Positions 26,750-34,862 of a stretch of DNA of 47,023 bases are shown one piece after another. The position numbers and the translations under genes are program-made. The DNA is taken from NCBI GenBank assembly GCA_900543815.1, contig UQST01000021.1:1-47023 (forward strand), in the 5' to 3' direction. The stretch's first letter is position 1. Each line of letters begins with the position of its first letter. Under the pieces are notes generated by a model. It saw only the letters and a program-made list of their open reading frames with translations, made no database searches and was not told the origin of the DNA. This DNA is from an uncultured Prevotellaceae bacterium. GTDB lineage: Bacteria > Bacteroidota > Bacteroidia > Bacteroidales > Bacteroidaceae.

Positions 26750-26947
26750 AGCAAGAATACGAGAGAGGCGGGACAAGGATGTGGGAGAAGCAAAACAAGA
26801 ATACGAGAGAGGCTGCACAAGGATGCGGGAGAAGCAAAACAAGGGTGCGAGAGAGGCTGAATAAGAATGTGAGAGAAGTGAAACAAGGGTACGAGAGAGG
26901 CAGTACAAGGGTGCGGGGAAGACGGAATGAGGATGCGGGCGGAACGG
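26750..26947. repeat. Tandem array of nine imperfect 22-bp units
   Basis: Units start every 22 bases from 26750 to 26926 and vary around ACAAGGGTGCGAGAGAGGC. Odd and even units of the first four alternate between two forms (GAGAGAGGC and GGGAGAAGC), giving a 44-bp higher-order period. The strand is strongly purine-rich. A 22-base unit is not a codon multiple, which argues against coding. Confidence 0.8.
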
Positions 26948-26970
26948 CAAAAGGCTAGGGATAAAAGGAA

Positions 26971-27011
26971 CCGCCTTGCATCATCCTTTTGGTGCGGATG
27001 ATGCAAGGCGG
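26971..27011 (-). terminator. Strong intrinsic terminator after the GH123 gene
   Basis: Perfect 16-bp arms, CCGCCTTGCATCATCC (26971-26986) and its complement (26996-27011), with a nine-base loop. On the minus strand it is followed by TTCCTTTTATCC. It lies 94 bases past the GH123 stop. Confidence 0.75.
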
Positions 27012-27104
27012 AAATGGGGGTGAGGGACTTTGCCCACCGTTCTTACCCTACGAGGGGAAGGAAGTGAAGGCAAAGGGGAACGACGCCGAAGCGGATGTTC
27101 CTAT

Positions 27105-28805
27105 TTACTTGCCACTGAGCTTCTTGAGTGTTGCCTTGGCGGCATTGACAGCCTGGGCAGCATCGAGAGTGGTGTCATAAACCACAGGACGGAAGGGCTC
27201 GAGAGCCTTGTCGAGCTGCTTCAGCTGGGCGGCATTGAGGGTGGGACGCAGGATGCGCAGTTTCTCATAAGCCTGAATACCCTCTGTCAGGCGCTCCATG
27301 CGGATGCTGCTGCCGGTGGGGTAAGCCAGATAGCAGTCGCCGGATGCCCATGTGATGAAGCGGCTGTCCTGGCATGGACGGGCAGTCCAACTATTGTATG
27401 CCCAACGCAGAAAGCCGTCGAAACCGAGGGTGGAAGCATGCCAACCCAGGTAAGCAGACTCGGCAGGATCGGAGAAGGTGAAGGTATTGGGGCGGTCGGG
27501 ACCACAGCAGGTATAGAAGGTGGTCTTCTGTCCGTTGGCACGACGAGCGTTCAGATAATCCACGGGCACGTGGGCATCATCATAGGAGATGCTGATATCG
27601 TGCATCTGGTCGATGAGCCCTGTTTCGCCCACCTTATAGTTCATAGCGCCCTCGATGCGGTATCCGGGGTCGGCCTCACGCACCACTTCCCATGCTGCCT
27701 GCAGCTGGTCCATAGGACGTTCGTCCATTGCGATGCATGTACGATCGAACCATCCCTTGGCCTTGAGGTGGGCTGCAAAGTCCTTCAGGAAAGGCAGGAT
27801 GAGCTCGCGATATGCCTGCTGCTTGGGCTCGCACTTCACCTGCTTGGTGCTGTTGGTAGCGCAGTCGTAGTAGTCGAACACGTAGTGCCAGGGTACGAGA
27901 GTATAGCAGTCGATCTGCTTGTCAATGCCGAGGTCCATCATGAACTGCACCCAGCGGTCAAACACGGTGTAGTCATACTTCCAGGTACCGTCGATCTGAC
28001 GCATCTTGGCTATCATGCTCTCAAAGGGGTCATAGGTCTGGCTGTTCCAAGGATGCTGGATGATGGAGCAGGTGATGACCTTCTCGCCGGCGTCGGCCAG
28101 CAGCTTCATGATGGGACGCATGCGGTCAAAGTGCTCCTGGCTCCACAGAGGCACGTTGAAGTAACGGGCCACTGCATAGGGGTTCTGCCAGAGGTCGAGG
28201 TGGAAGGACCACTCTGAGGGAGCGGGCAGAACACGTGAGCACACCTGCAGGGAGAGAGGCAGCGAGAGTGTCTGACCATCGAAGGTGACAGAGAGCATTC
28301 CCTTGTAGGTGCCTGGCTTGGCATCCTGAGGCACACGGATATCCAGCCACATGGGGCGGGTGGTGTGGGCTGCCACCTTCATCTCGGCATCAGGCGAGAG
28401 GTGGTCGGGCAGCAGGAAGGAGTCGGCCTTGTTGTTGTGCCAGTCGGTCATCACGTAGCGCACGAAATACTTGCGCACGCTGGCTGCGGGGATGATGCTC
28501 TTTCCGCACTTGAGGTCACTCACCTCCATAGTCACACGCGAGAGGTCAACGGGTGTGGAGAGCACAGCCTGTGCCGACACACGTTCGCCCCTCCAGGCGT
28601 CGAGCACCAGCGCCTTGGCGCCTGTGGCAGGCTGGCTGCGCGAGTAGCGCACATCGGTGCTACCCCATGCCAGAGTAGTCTTCTTCACCGCGTTCCAAGT
28701 CTCCTGAGCGCCTGGCTTCGGGTCTGCCAGTTCGGGTTCCACCTGCTGCGCCTGTACTGAGAATGCAGCAAGGAGGGCCAGTGCCCACGTCATCATTTTC
28801 TTCAT
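27105..28805 (-). CDS. GH123 beta-N-acetylgalactosaminidase (DUF4091), secreted
   Basis: This 566-residue exported glycosidase has a signal peptide (MKKMMTWALALLAAFSVQAQ), an N-terminal beta-sandwich (about 40-200) and a C-terminal barrel of the DUF4091/GH123 type. The catalytic pair is D361-E362 in IAMDERP; the same pair, with the same numbering, is my recollection for the Bacteroides vulgatus GH123 enzyme, which cleaves beta-GalNAc by substrate-assisted catalysis. Further family segments are LDLWQNPYAVARY, LVPWHYVFDYYD and YCAYPTG-like LAYPTGSSIRMERL near the end. It lies 51 bases after the SGNH hydrolase gene, probably in one transcript, and ends in a strong terminator. Likely substrates are glycosphingolipid or mucin-type glycans with terminal beta-GalNAc; GlcNAc activity is an alternative. 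Confidence 0.9.
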   Translation of the reverse strand: MKKMMTWALALLAAFSVQAQQVEPELADPKPGAQETWNAVKKTTLAWGSTDVRYSRSQPATGAKALVLDAWRGERVSAQAVLSTPVDLSRVTMEVSDLKCGKSIIPAASVRKYFVRYVMTDWHNNKADSFLLPDHLSPDAEMKVAAHTTRPMWLDIRVPQDAKPGTYKGMLSVTFDGQTLSLPLSLQVCSRVLPAPSEWSFHLDLWQNPYAVARYFNVPLWSQEHFDRMRPIMKLLADAGEKVITCSIIQHPWNSQTYDPFESMIAKMRQIDGTWKYDYTVFDRWVQFMMDLGIDKQIDCYTLVPWHYVFDYYDCATNSTKQVKCEPKQQAYRELILPFLKDFAAHLKAKGWFDRTCIAMDERPMDQLQAAWEVVREADPGYRIEGAMNYKVGETGLIDQMHDISISYDDAHVPVDYLNARRANGQKTTFYTCCGPDRPNTFTFSDPAESAYLGWHASTLGFDGFLRWAYNSWTARPCQDSRFITWASGDCYLAYPTGSSIRMERLTEGIQAYEKLRILRPTLNAAQLKQLDKALEPFRPVVYDTTLDAAQAVNAAKATLKKLSGK

Positions 28806-28856
28806 ATCAGATAGTTTTCGTTAGATAATGTTGCTATTTCCATCTAAATAAAATGC

Positions 28857-29531
28857 TCACTTGACAGCCGCACTCACCTGACGCGCTATGGCCTGCATGC
28901 CAGCCGCGTCGGGATGACCGGACTTCTTGCTTATGTCCTTGAGGGTGATGAGCTTGGCACCCCAGCGCTCACAAGCCTCCTGAGTGGCCTGCCCTATCTC
29001 GGGCTTCAGTTCGGTATTGAGGATGAAATACACATCCGTGTTGGGGTAACGCTTCACCAGATAGCGTGCCAGGTAGCTCACAGCCGGACGGAAGGAGAAG
29101 AGATCCTGGGTGGTATAGCCCTCGTGCTTCATCTCTCCCAGGGGTACATTGGCCCAAGAGTCGTTTGTGCCGCCGAAGACAAGGATGATGTCGGGGCAAC
29201 CCAACTGGCTGGCGCGTGTGATGAAGGAGCGGTCGGTGAAGTCCTTGCCGCCATAGCCGGTGTTGCAGATAGTGGCTCCGCTGTAGGAATTGTTGGTATC
29301 GAGCTTGAACCCACGCTTCTGGCAGAGCAGGTGCCACCAGGTCTGTGTGACATCGGTCACATCTGTCCTCTCGGGCTGATACGGCTCGTGGTACCACACC
29401 GCATAGCCGGCAGGGATGTAGCACTCGTATGTACTGTAGGAGTCGCCCAGCACTGAGATGGAGCGACGCTTGGCCTGTGCGCCCACGAAGAGCGTAAGGC
29501 ACATGAAGAGCAATAGAATTCGGTCTCGCAT
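28857..29531 (-). CDS. SGNH/GDSL-family hydrolase, secreted
   Basis: This 224-residue esterase-like protein has a signal peptide (MRDRILLLFMCLTLFVGAQA), block I GDSYS (nucleophile S31), the block III-like FGGTNDS and a C-terminal GHPDAAG with H206. The residue three before that histidine is K203 rather than the usual Asp, so the triad may use another acid or be a Ser-His pair. It probably removes an acyl or acetyl group from a carbohydrate; the neighbouring GH123 gene suggests a deacetylation step on the same glycan. I set the start at 29531 because the signal peptide begins there and a full promoter sits 35 bases upstream; the in-frame ATG at 29564 would lie almost on the promoter. Confidence 0.85.
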   Translation of the reverse strand: MRDRILLLFMCLTLFVGAQAKRRSISVLGDSYSTYECYIPAGYAVWYHEPYQPERTDVTDVTQTWWHLLCQKRGFKLDTNNSYSGATICNTGYGGKDFTDRSFITRASQLGCPDIILVFGGTNDSWANVPLGEMKHEGYTTQDLFSFRPAVSYLARYLVKRYPNTDVYFILNTELKPEIGQATQEACERWGAKLITLKDISKKSGHPDAAGMQAIARQVSAAVK

Positions 29532-29565
29532 ATGCAATTGTCGATTTGATACAGAAATACGCAAA

Positions 29566-29596
29566 CAAAGTTAACGATATTTGCTGAAACAAGCAA
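29566..29596 (-). promoter_or_regulatory. Bacteroidetes-type promoter for the SGNH-GH123 unit
   Basis: On the minus strand: TTG (29596-29594), 20 bases, TAACTTTG (29573-29566). The spacing and both elements match the consensus, 34 bases before the ATG. Confidence 0.75.
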
Positions 29597-29760
29597 GGAA
29601 AGTGGTTGTCACTTGTACTTTTCTCTACTCCCACCATCCACCTGACTGCCTGCATTGCCATCCACACATGGCAAACTGCCTCGACGAAACGGGATTTCGC
29701 ACATCAGAGAGGCGCAACGGTGCACCTACAGAAACCATCACCTGCACCCCCAAAAACAAG

Positions 29761-29784
29761 AAAAGCGCCCTACCGAGCGCTTTT
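29761..29784 (-). terminator. Intrinsic terminator after ung
   Basis: AAAAGCGC and GCGCTTTT pair around an eight-base loop; on the minus strand the tract continues as TTTTCTTGTTTTTG. It lies 88 bases past the ung stop. The rest of the 29532-29871 gap shows no gene or RNA. Confidence 0.7.
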
Positions 29785-29871
29785 ACCTATTATATATATA
29801 CGGGCAAAGAAGCTGAACCGGAGTTCCTGCCCCGCCACTCGAACCGCGCGAAGCGGCCGAGCCATAACATC

Positions 29872-30537
29872 TCACCACTCTATTCCCGTCATTCCGTGCT
29901 CCTGCAGATACTCGTTGCACTGGCGGAAATGACCATTGCCGAAGAAGCCGCGATAGGCACTGAGCGGACTGGGATGCGGGCTGCGGAGCACCAGATGGCG
30001 GCTGGAGTCGATGAAGGATGCCTTTCGGCCGGCCGGTGCACCCCACAGCAGGAACACCAGATGCTCTCTGTGCTGGCTGAGCAGACGGATGACCTCGTCG
30101 GTGAAAGTCTCCCAACCATGCCCGCTATGGCTGAACGCCTGATGGGCGCGCACAGTGAGACAGGTGTTGAGAAGGAATACACCCTGACTGGCCCAGCGGC
30201 TCAGATTGCCGCTCTGCGGGATAGGCGCGCCCGTCTCGGCCTGTATCTCCTGGAAGATATTGCGGAGCGAGGGCGGGAAATCGACCTCATCATTGACGCT
30301 GAAACAGAGTCCGTGGGCCTGGCCCACACCGTGATAAGGGTCCTGACCCAAGATGACCACCTTGACCTGATCAAATGGGGTGCTGTTGAAAGCATTGAAG
30401 ATGAGGTTGCCAGGCGGGAAGCATGTACCCGAGGAGTACTCTGTATGAACAAAGCGGACGAGTTCGCCAAAGTAAGGTTTGGCAAACTCGTCGCTCAGTA
30501 CAGCTTTCCAGGATGGCTCGATATTCACATCTGCCAT
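29872..30537 (-). CDS. ung: Uracil-DNA glycosylase
   Basis: Ung removes uracil from DNA as the first step of base excision repair. The 221-residue length is normal for family 1. The water-activating loop GQDPYHG (D66, H69) and the minor-groove loop HPSPLSAYRGF are both intact. It follows gpmI by nine bases on the same strand, so the two are probably co-transcribed and ung ends the unit at the hairpin 29761-29784. Confidence 0.96.
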   Translation of the reverse strand: MADVNIEPSWKAVLSDEFAKPYFGELVRFVHTEYSSGTCFPPGNLIFNAFNSTPFDQVKVVILGQDPYHGVGQAHGLCFSVNDEVDFPPSLRNIFQEIQAETGAPIPQSGNLSRWASQGVFLLNTCLTVRAHQAFSHSGHGWETFTDEVIRLLSQHREHLVFLLWGAPAGRKASFIDSSRHLVLRSPHPSPLSAYRGFFGNGHFRQCNEYLQEHGMTGIEW

Positions 30538-30546
30538 ACCGCCGGA

Positions 30547-32067
30547 TCAGTCTTCAATCAGGCACTTGCCGGTCATCTCGGCAGGCTGCTCCAGACCCAT
30601 GATGTGCAGGATGCTGGGTGCCACGTCGGCCAGAACGCCGTTCTCCACCTTGGCAGCCTTGTTCTGTGTCACATAGATGAAGGGCACAGGATTCAATGAA
30701 TGCGCGGTGTTGGGGGTACCATCGGGGTTGATGGCATTGTCGGCATTACCGTGGTCGGCAATGATGATAGTCTCGTAGTCGGTGGCGTTGGCAGCCTCGA
30801 TGACCTCCTTGACACACTGGTCAACGGCCTTCACCGCTGTCTCGATGGCCTCATAGATACCTGTGTGGCCCACCATATCGCCGTTGGCAAAGTTGACCAC
30901 GATGAAGTCATACTTGTTCTCCTTGATTGCAGCCACCAGTTTATCCTTCACCTCGAAGGCACTCATCTCGGGCTTGAGGTCATAGGTAGCCACCTTGGGG
31001 CTGGCCACCAGGATACGCTCCTCACCGTCGAAGGGAGCTTCGCGGCCTCCGTTGAAGAAGAAAGTCACGTGAGCATACTTCTCTGTCTCGGCTGTATGGA
31101 GCTGTCGCAGACCCTTGCTGGCCAGATACTCGCCCAGAGTATTGCGCACGTTCTCCTTGGGGAAGAGGATATGCACGCCCTTGAAACTGGCATCATAGGG
31201 GGTCATGCAGTAGTACTGCAGGCCGGGGATGGTGTGCATACCCTGCTCGGGCATATCCTGCTGTGTGAGCACGATGGTGAGTTCCTTGGCACGGTCATTG
31301 CGGTAGTTGAAGAAGATGACCACATCGCCTTCCTTGATGGTGCCATCCACAGTGCTGTTGTTGATGGGCTTCACGAACTCGTCGGTCACGCCCTCATCGT
31401 AACTCTCCTGCATAGCCTGCACCATGTCGGCAGCCTGCTTGCCCTCTGCAGCCACGAGCAGATCGTAGGCAATCTTCACTCGCTCCCAGCGCTTATCGCG
31501 GTCCATGGCGTAGAAACGGCCAATCACACTGGCGATAGCTGCACCGGGCACCTGTGCGCAGTGGTCTGTCACCTGCTGGATAAAGCCCTTGCCGCTCTTG
31601 GGGTCGGTATCGCGGCCGTCCATGAAGCAGTGTACATAGGTGTGCTGAATGCCGTGAGTCTTGCTGATGTCGAGCAGTGTGAACAGGTGGTCAAGTGATG
31701 AATGCACGCCACCATTGCTTGTGAGGCCCATCAGATGCACGCTCTTGCCGTTGGCCTTGGCATACTCGTAGGCCGACACTATCTCGGCGTTTTCCAGGAT
31801 GCTGCCGTCTGCACAGGCGCGGTTAATCTTCACCAAATCCTGATATACGATGCGACCGGCACCGATATTGAGGTGTCCTACCTCAGAGTTACCCATCTGT
31901 CCGTCGGGCAGACCTACATTCTCTCCGCTTGCCAAGAGCTGGCTGTGAGGGTATGTAGCATTGAGGTGGTCCATGAAGGGTGTAGGTGTGTTGAAGATAA
32001 CGTCACCCTTGCCATGATTGCCGATGCCCCATCCGTCGAGGATCATCAGAAGTGCTTTCTTTGCCAT
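30547..32067 (-). CDS. gpmI: 2,3-bisphosphoglycerate-independent phosphoglycerate mutase
   Basis: GpmI interconverts 3- and 2-phosphoglycerate in glycolysis using two metal ions and a phosphoserine. The 506-residue protein starts MAKKALLMILDGWG (metal ligand D11), has the nucleophile S61 in GQMGNSEVGH, and further on HCFMDGRDTDP, VIGRFYAMDRDKRWERV, FFNYRNDRAKE and IIADHGNAD, all as in the family. A strong promoter lies directly upstream (32109-32139), and ung follows nine bases later. There is nothing unusual. Confidence 0.97.
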   Translation of the reverse strand: MAKKALLMILDGWGIGNHGKGDVIFNTPTPFMDHLNATYPHSQLLASGENVGLPDGQMGNSEVGHLNIGAGRIVYQDLVKINRACADGSILENAEIVSAYEYAKANGKSVHLMGLTSNGGVHSSLDHLFTLLDISKTHGIQHTYVHCFMDGRDTDPKSGKGFIQQVTDHCAQVPGAAIASVIGRFYAMDRDKRWERVKIAYDLLVAAEGKQAADMVQAMQESYDEGVTDEFVKPINNSTVDGTIKEGDVVIFFNYRNDRAKELTIVLTQQDMPEQGMHTIPGLQYYCMTPYDASFKGVHILFPKENVRNTLGEYLASKGLRQLHTAETEKYAHVTFFFNGGREAPFDGEERILVASPKVATYDLKPEMSAFEVKDKLVAAIKENKYDFIVVNFANGDMVGHTGIYEAIETAVKAVDQCVKEVIEAANATDYETIIIADHGNADNAINPDGTPNTAHSLNPVPFIYVTQNKAAKVENGVLADVAPSILHIMGLEQPAEMTGKCLIED

Positions 32068-32108
32068 AATATTCTTCGTTATGTTTCTTACTTGTTTCTA
32101 TTTCGCTG

Positions 32109-32139
32109 CAAAATTACCTAATTCCGCGCTCACAGCCAA
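32109..32139 (-). promoter_or_regulatory. Bacteroidetes-type promoter for gpmI-ung
   Basis: On the minus strand: TTG (32139-32137), 20 bases, TAATTTTG (32116-32109), 41 bases before the gpmI ATG. The -33 element lies just past the rnhB stop (32144). Confidence 0.75.
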
Positions 32140-32143
32140 GCGC

Positions 32144-32752
32144 TCACTCACCGAAATCCAGCATCATCTGCTCGGGCGGCAGCAACTGGAAGGTGAGGCG
32201 GTGATATGGCGTGGTGCCGCAGGAACGTATCGCCTGGCGGTGTGCAGGGGCAGGATAGCCCTTGTTGGAGTCCCAGTGATACTGGGGAAACTCGCTGTGC
32301 AGCCTGAGCATGCACTCATCGCGGTGCGTCTTGGCCAATATGCTGGCAGCGGCTATGCTCATGTATCGCGCATCGCCCTTCACTATGGTGGTGTGGGGAA
32401 GGTCTCTGTAGGGCTTGAAGCGGTTGCCGTCAACGATGATTTCCTGCGGCCGCACCTGCAGCTGGTCCAGCGCACGGTGCATGGCCAGGATGCTTGCATT
32501 GAGGATGTTTATCTGGTCTATCTCGTGATTGTCCACGATGCCCACCGCCCATGCCAACGCTTCGCGCTCGATGATGACACGCAGCTCGTTGCGGCGCTTC
32601 TCGCTCAGTTGCTTCGAGTCATTGAGCAAGTCGTTGTGATAATCGGGCGGGAGGATGACTGCCGCTGCATAGACCGGCCCGGCCAGACAGCCTCTGCCGG
32701 CCTCGTCACAGCCGGCCTCTACGACTCTTTCCTTATAATATGGTAGCAGCAT
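32144..32752 (-). CDS. rnhB: Ribonuclease HII
   Basis: RNase HII cuts RNA in RNA-DNA hybrids and removes single ribonucleotides from DNA. The 202-residue protein has the N-terminal active-site motif CDEAGRGCLAGPV (D16, E17), the conserved LNDSKQLSEKRR, IIVDGN with the third aspartate, and IAAASILAKTHRDE with the fourth acidic position. All catalytic residues are present. It is 66 bases downstream of the lipoprotein gene on the same strand, and gpmI has its own promoter behind it. Confidence 0.96.
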   Translation of the reverse strand: MLLPYYKERVVEAGCDEAGRGCLAGPVYAAAVILPPDYHNDLLNDSKQLSEKRRNELRVIIEREALAWAVGIVDNHEIDQINILNASILAMHRALDQLQVRPQEIIVDGNRFKPYRDLPHTTIVKGDARYMSIAAASILAKTHRDECMLRLHSEFPQYHWDSNKGYPAPAHRQAIRSCGTTPYHRLTFQLLPPEQMMLDFGE

Positions 32753-32818
32753 ACGCTCTCTCTCCTTCCCCTTGGCCAGTCTGCCCCATTGGTTTCAGCC
32801 GCCGGGGCAGCCGGATGA

Positions 32819-33400
32819 TTACTGCTGTGCAATGGCCTTACCGCTGTACTTGACGTTCACAGCCGCAGGATAAGCACCATTGCTGTTAGCTGTGCCGAAA
32901 TAGAGAGTCAGCTGCATGGTGATGACACCACTGGTGGCACTGGCGCTGGTCACGTACAGGTTGGAGAGGCTATAGCTCTGATTGCCAAAAGTAATCGTAC
33001 CCTCACCATTGATGCCATCGGCAGGTACCGACAGGGTGGTCGTATTGCCTGTGCTCTGCATGAAGAGTCCCGAGAGTGTGACAGCCGACATGGTCACACC
33101 ATTCTGCGAAGCTGCGGGCAGCACCACAGTAGCCTCGGTCTCATTGACCGATGTGGTGGTGAGAGACACCTGACTGCTCTGCTGGTTGAAGTGAGCCAGC
33201 GTCTTGGTGTACTCGCCATTGCTGTTGGGCTCCGACAGACACTGGTAGGTGGCAGTGCCCGAATAGGTGTAAGTGGTATTAGTGCCCAGCAGGTTCTGTA
33301 TGATTTGGAACCAAGGGCTGTTCTCATCGCAGCTGCTCACCGTGATGCCGGTGCATAGGATGGCCGCTGCAAGGCACATCCTGAACAAAATCTTCTTCAT
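32819..33400 (-). CDS. Lipoprotein of unknown function, beta-rich
   Basis: From the ATG at 33400 this is a 193-residue protein with a lipoprotein signal: MKKILFRMCLAAAILCTGIT, then the lipobox VSSC with C24 as the lipidated cysteine. DENSPW follows the cysteine; an acidic stretch directly after it is often linked to surface display in Bacteroidetes, though this is only suggestive. The mature part is rich in Ser, Thr and Asn with alternating hydrophobic strands (TYSGTATYQ, GTITFGNQSYSLSNLYVTS, VNVKYSGKAI), compatible with the calycin-like or a related beta-barrel fold common in Prevotella lipoproteins. The frame is open upstream to 33754, but that part runs into the sufS gene and the repeats. 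Confidence 0.75.
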   Translation of the reverse strand: MKKILFRMCLAAAILCTGITVSSCDENSPWFQIIQNLLGTNTTYTYSGTATYQCLSEPNSNGEYTKTLAHFNQQSSQVSLTTTSVNETEATVVLPAASQNGVTMSAVTLSGLFMQSTGNTTTLSVPADGINGEGTITFGNQSYSLSNLYVTSASATSGVITMQLTLYFGTANSNGAYPAAVNVKYSGKAIAQQ

Positions 33401-33498
33401 ATCTTTCTCATTTAATCGTTGTGTTTGTTTCAATAAAAGCAAGTCCGCTCTCTGCTCCACCAAGGAGGAGTGACAGGTACGGTAGCCTGTACCCCAAA

Positions 33499-33584
33499 GC
33501 GCAGTGCGGTGCGGTGACCGATGCAGCGCGGTGCGACAGCCGACGCAGCGCGATGCGATGGCCGATGCAGCGCGGTGCATTTCC
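33499..33584. repeat. 22-bp period GC-rich tandem array (four units)
   Basis: Units of 21-22 bases start at 33499, 33520, 33542 and 33564 and share GATGCAGCGCGGTGC. The same unit forms the array at 6253-6336. It lies between sufS (ending at 33624) and the lipoprotein gene. No terminator other than this array is evident after sufS. Confidence 0.7.
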
Positions 33585-33623
33585 AGCCCCTCTCCCCTGA
33601 GGGGGCCGGAAGAAGCTTTCTGC

Positions 33624-34862
33624 TCACTCCAGCATGCCTCGTACGCGCTCGATGCCACGCACCAGAGCATCCACCTCGGCACGGGTGTTGTAGAGCGCAA
33701 AGCTGGCCCGGCAGGTGCCCTCAACTCCCAAGCGGTGCATGAGAGGTTCGGCACAATGGTGCCCGGTGCGCACAGCGATGCCCAAGCGGTCGAGCAGCGT
33801 GCCCATATCCAGGTGGTGGATATTGCCCACCTGGAAACTTACCACGGCATCGTGATGCTCTGTGTCGGTTGGACCAAATATATGCATCCCCTTCACCTGC
33901 GACATCTGTTCCATAGCGTAGCGGGTAAGATCACGCTCGTGAGCCTCTATCTGCTCCATTCCCAAGGAATTGATATAGTCGATAGCCCGCGCCAGACCAG
34001 TGGATGCCACATAGTCGGGCGTGCCTGCCTCGAATTTGTAGGGAAGTTCGTTGAAGGTTGTATGCTCGAAGCTGACGTTCTTGATCATCTCGCCTCCGCC
34101 CATGTAAGGTGGCATGCGGTCAAGCCATTTCTCCTTGCCATAGAGCACTCCTATGCCCGTGGGGCCATACATCTTGTGCCCGCTGAAGGCGTAGAAATCA
34201 CAATCCATCAGGCTCACATCGATGGGCATGTGCGGTGCGCTCTGTGCACCATCCACCAGCACCGGCACATCATGGGCATGTGCCATGCGTATGATGTCGG
34301 CCACGGGATTGACCGCACCCAGCACATTGCTCACGTGAGCAACACTCACCAGGCGCGTGCGGCTGCTGAAGAGCTGCTCCAGAGCCTCGAGCGAAAGTCT
34401 GCCGTCGTCGCTCATGGGTATCACGCAGATGCGTATGCCCAGCCTCTCCTGCAGGAGCTGCCAGGGAACGATGTTGCTGTGATGCTCCATCTGGCTCACT
34501 ATCACCTCATCGCCCTCGCGCATGAATGCCTGGCCAAAGCAACTGGCCACCAGATTGATGCTCTCTGTGGTGCCGCGGGTGAAGAGTATCTCGCGGGTGC
34601 TGCCTGCGCCTATGAAGCGGCGCACAGTCTCGCGTGCCTGCTCATGCAGGTCGGTAGCCTGCTGCGAGAGGAAGTGCACGCCGCGATGCACATTGGCATT
34701 CACATTATAATATTCGTCCACCATCGACTCCACCACGAGGCGTGGCTTCTGGGTGGTGGCGGCATTGTCAAGATATACAAGCGGATACTTGTCATACACC
34801 TTCCTGCCCAGAATGGGGAAGTCGGCGCGTATCTGCTCTATGTCAAACGGTCTTACTGGCAT
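33624..34862 (-). CDS. sufS: Cysteine desulfurase SufS
   Basis: This PLP enzyme takes sulfur from cysteine for Fe-S cluster assembly. The 412-residue protein starts with FDIEQIRADFPILGRKV and has LDNAATTQKP, the PLP lysine K230 in FSGHKMYGPTG and the persulfide cysteine C370 in RTGHHCAEPLM, the arrangement of group II desulfurases. It overlaps sufD by 10 bases and is the last gene of the long rimP-to-suf run. No sufE or sufU partner is in the window. Confidence 0.96.
   Translation of the reverse strand: MPVRPFDIEQIRADFPILGRKVYDKYPLVYLDNAATTQKPRLVVESMVDEYYNVNANVHRGVHFLSQQATDLHEQARETVRRFIGAGSTREILFTRGTTESINLVASCFGQAFMREGDEVIVSQMEHHSNIVPWQLLQERLGIRICVIPMSDDGRLSLEALEQLFSSRTRLVSVAHVSNVLGAVNPVADIIRMAHAHDVPVLVDGAQSAPHMPIDVSLMDCDFYAFSGHKMYGPTGIGVLYGKEKWLDRMPPYMGGGEMIKNVSFEHTTFNELPYKFEAGTPDYVASTGLARAIDYINSLGMEQIEAHERDLTRYAMEQMSQVKGMHIFGPTDTEHHDAVVSFQVGNIHHLDMGTLLDRLGIAVRTGHHCAEPLMHRLGVEGTCRASFALYNTRAEVDALVRGIERVRGMLE

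Larger units (their letters stand above)
26241..27104. other. Gene-free 860-bp region with repeats
   Basis: No convincing gene is seen. It holds a nested palindrome (26434-26525), a nine-unit 22-bp array (26750-26947) and a terminator hairpin (26971-27011). Open frames of 100-180 codons exist on both strands but are produced by the repeats and have no family resemblance. Confidence 0.6.

Noticed and set aside
26310..26864. Protein-coding gene of 184 codons
   Set aside because: The frame runs through the nested palindrome and the 22-bp array; the repeated Arg/Glu-rich residues come from the repeat.
26750..26947. CRISPR array
   Set aside because: The 22-bp units are directly adjacent without unique spacers, and no cas gene is present.
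29820..29870. tRNA on the minus strand
   Set aside because: A GGTTCGAGT motif resembles a T loop, but no matching acceptor, D or anticodon arms can be found.
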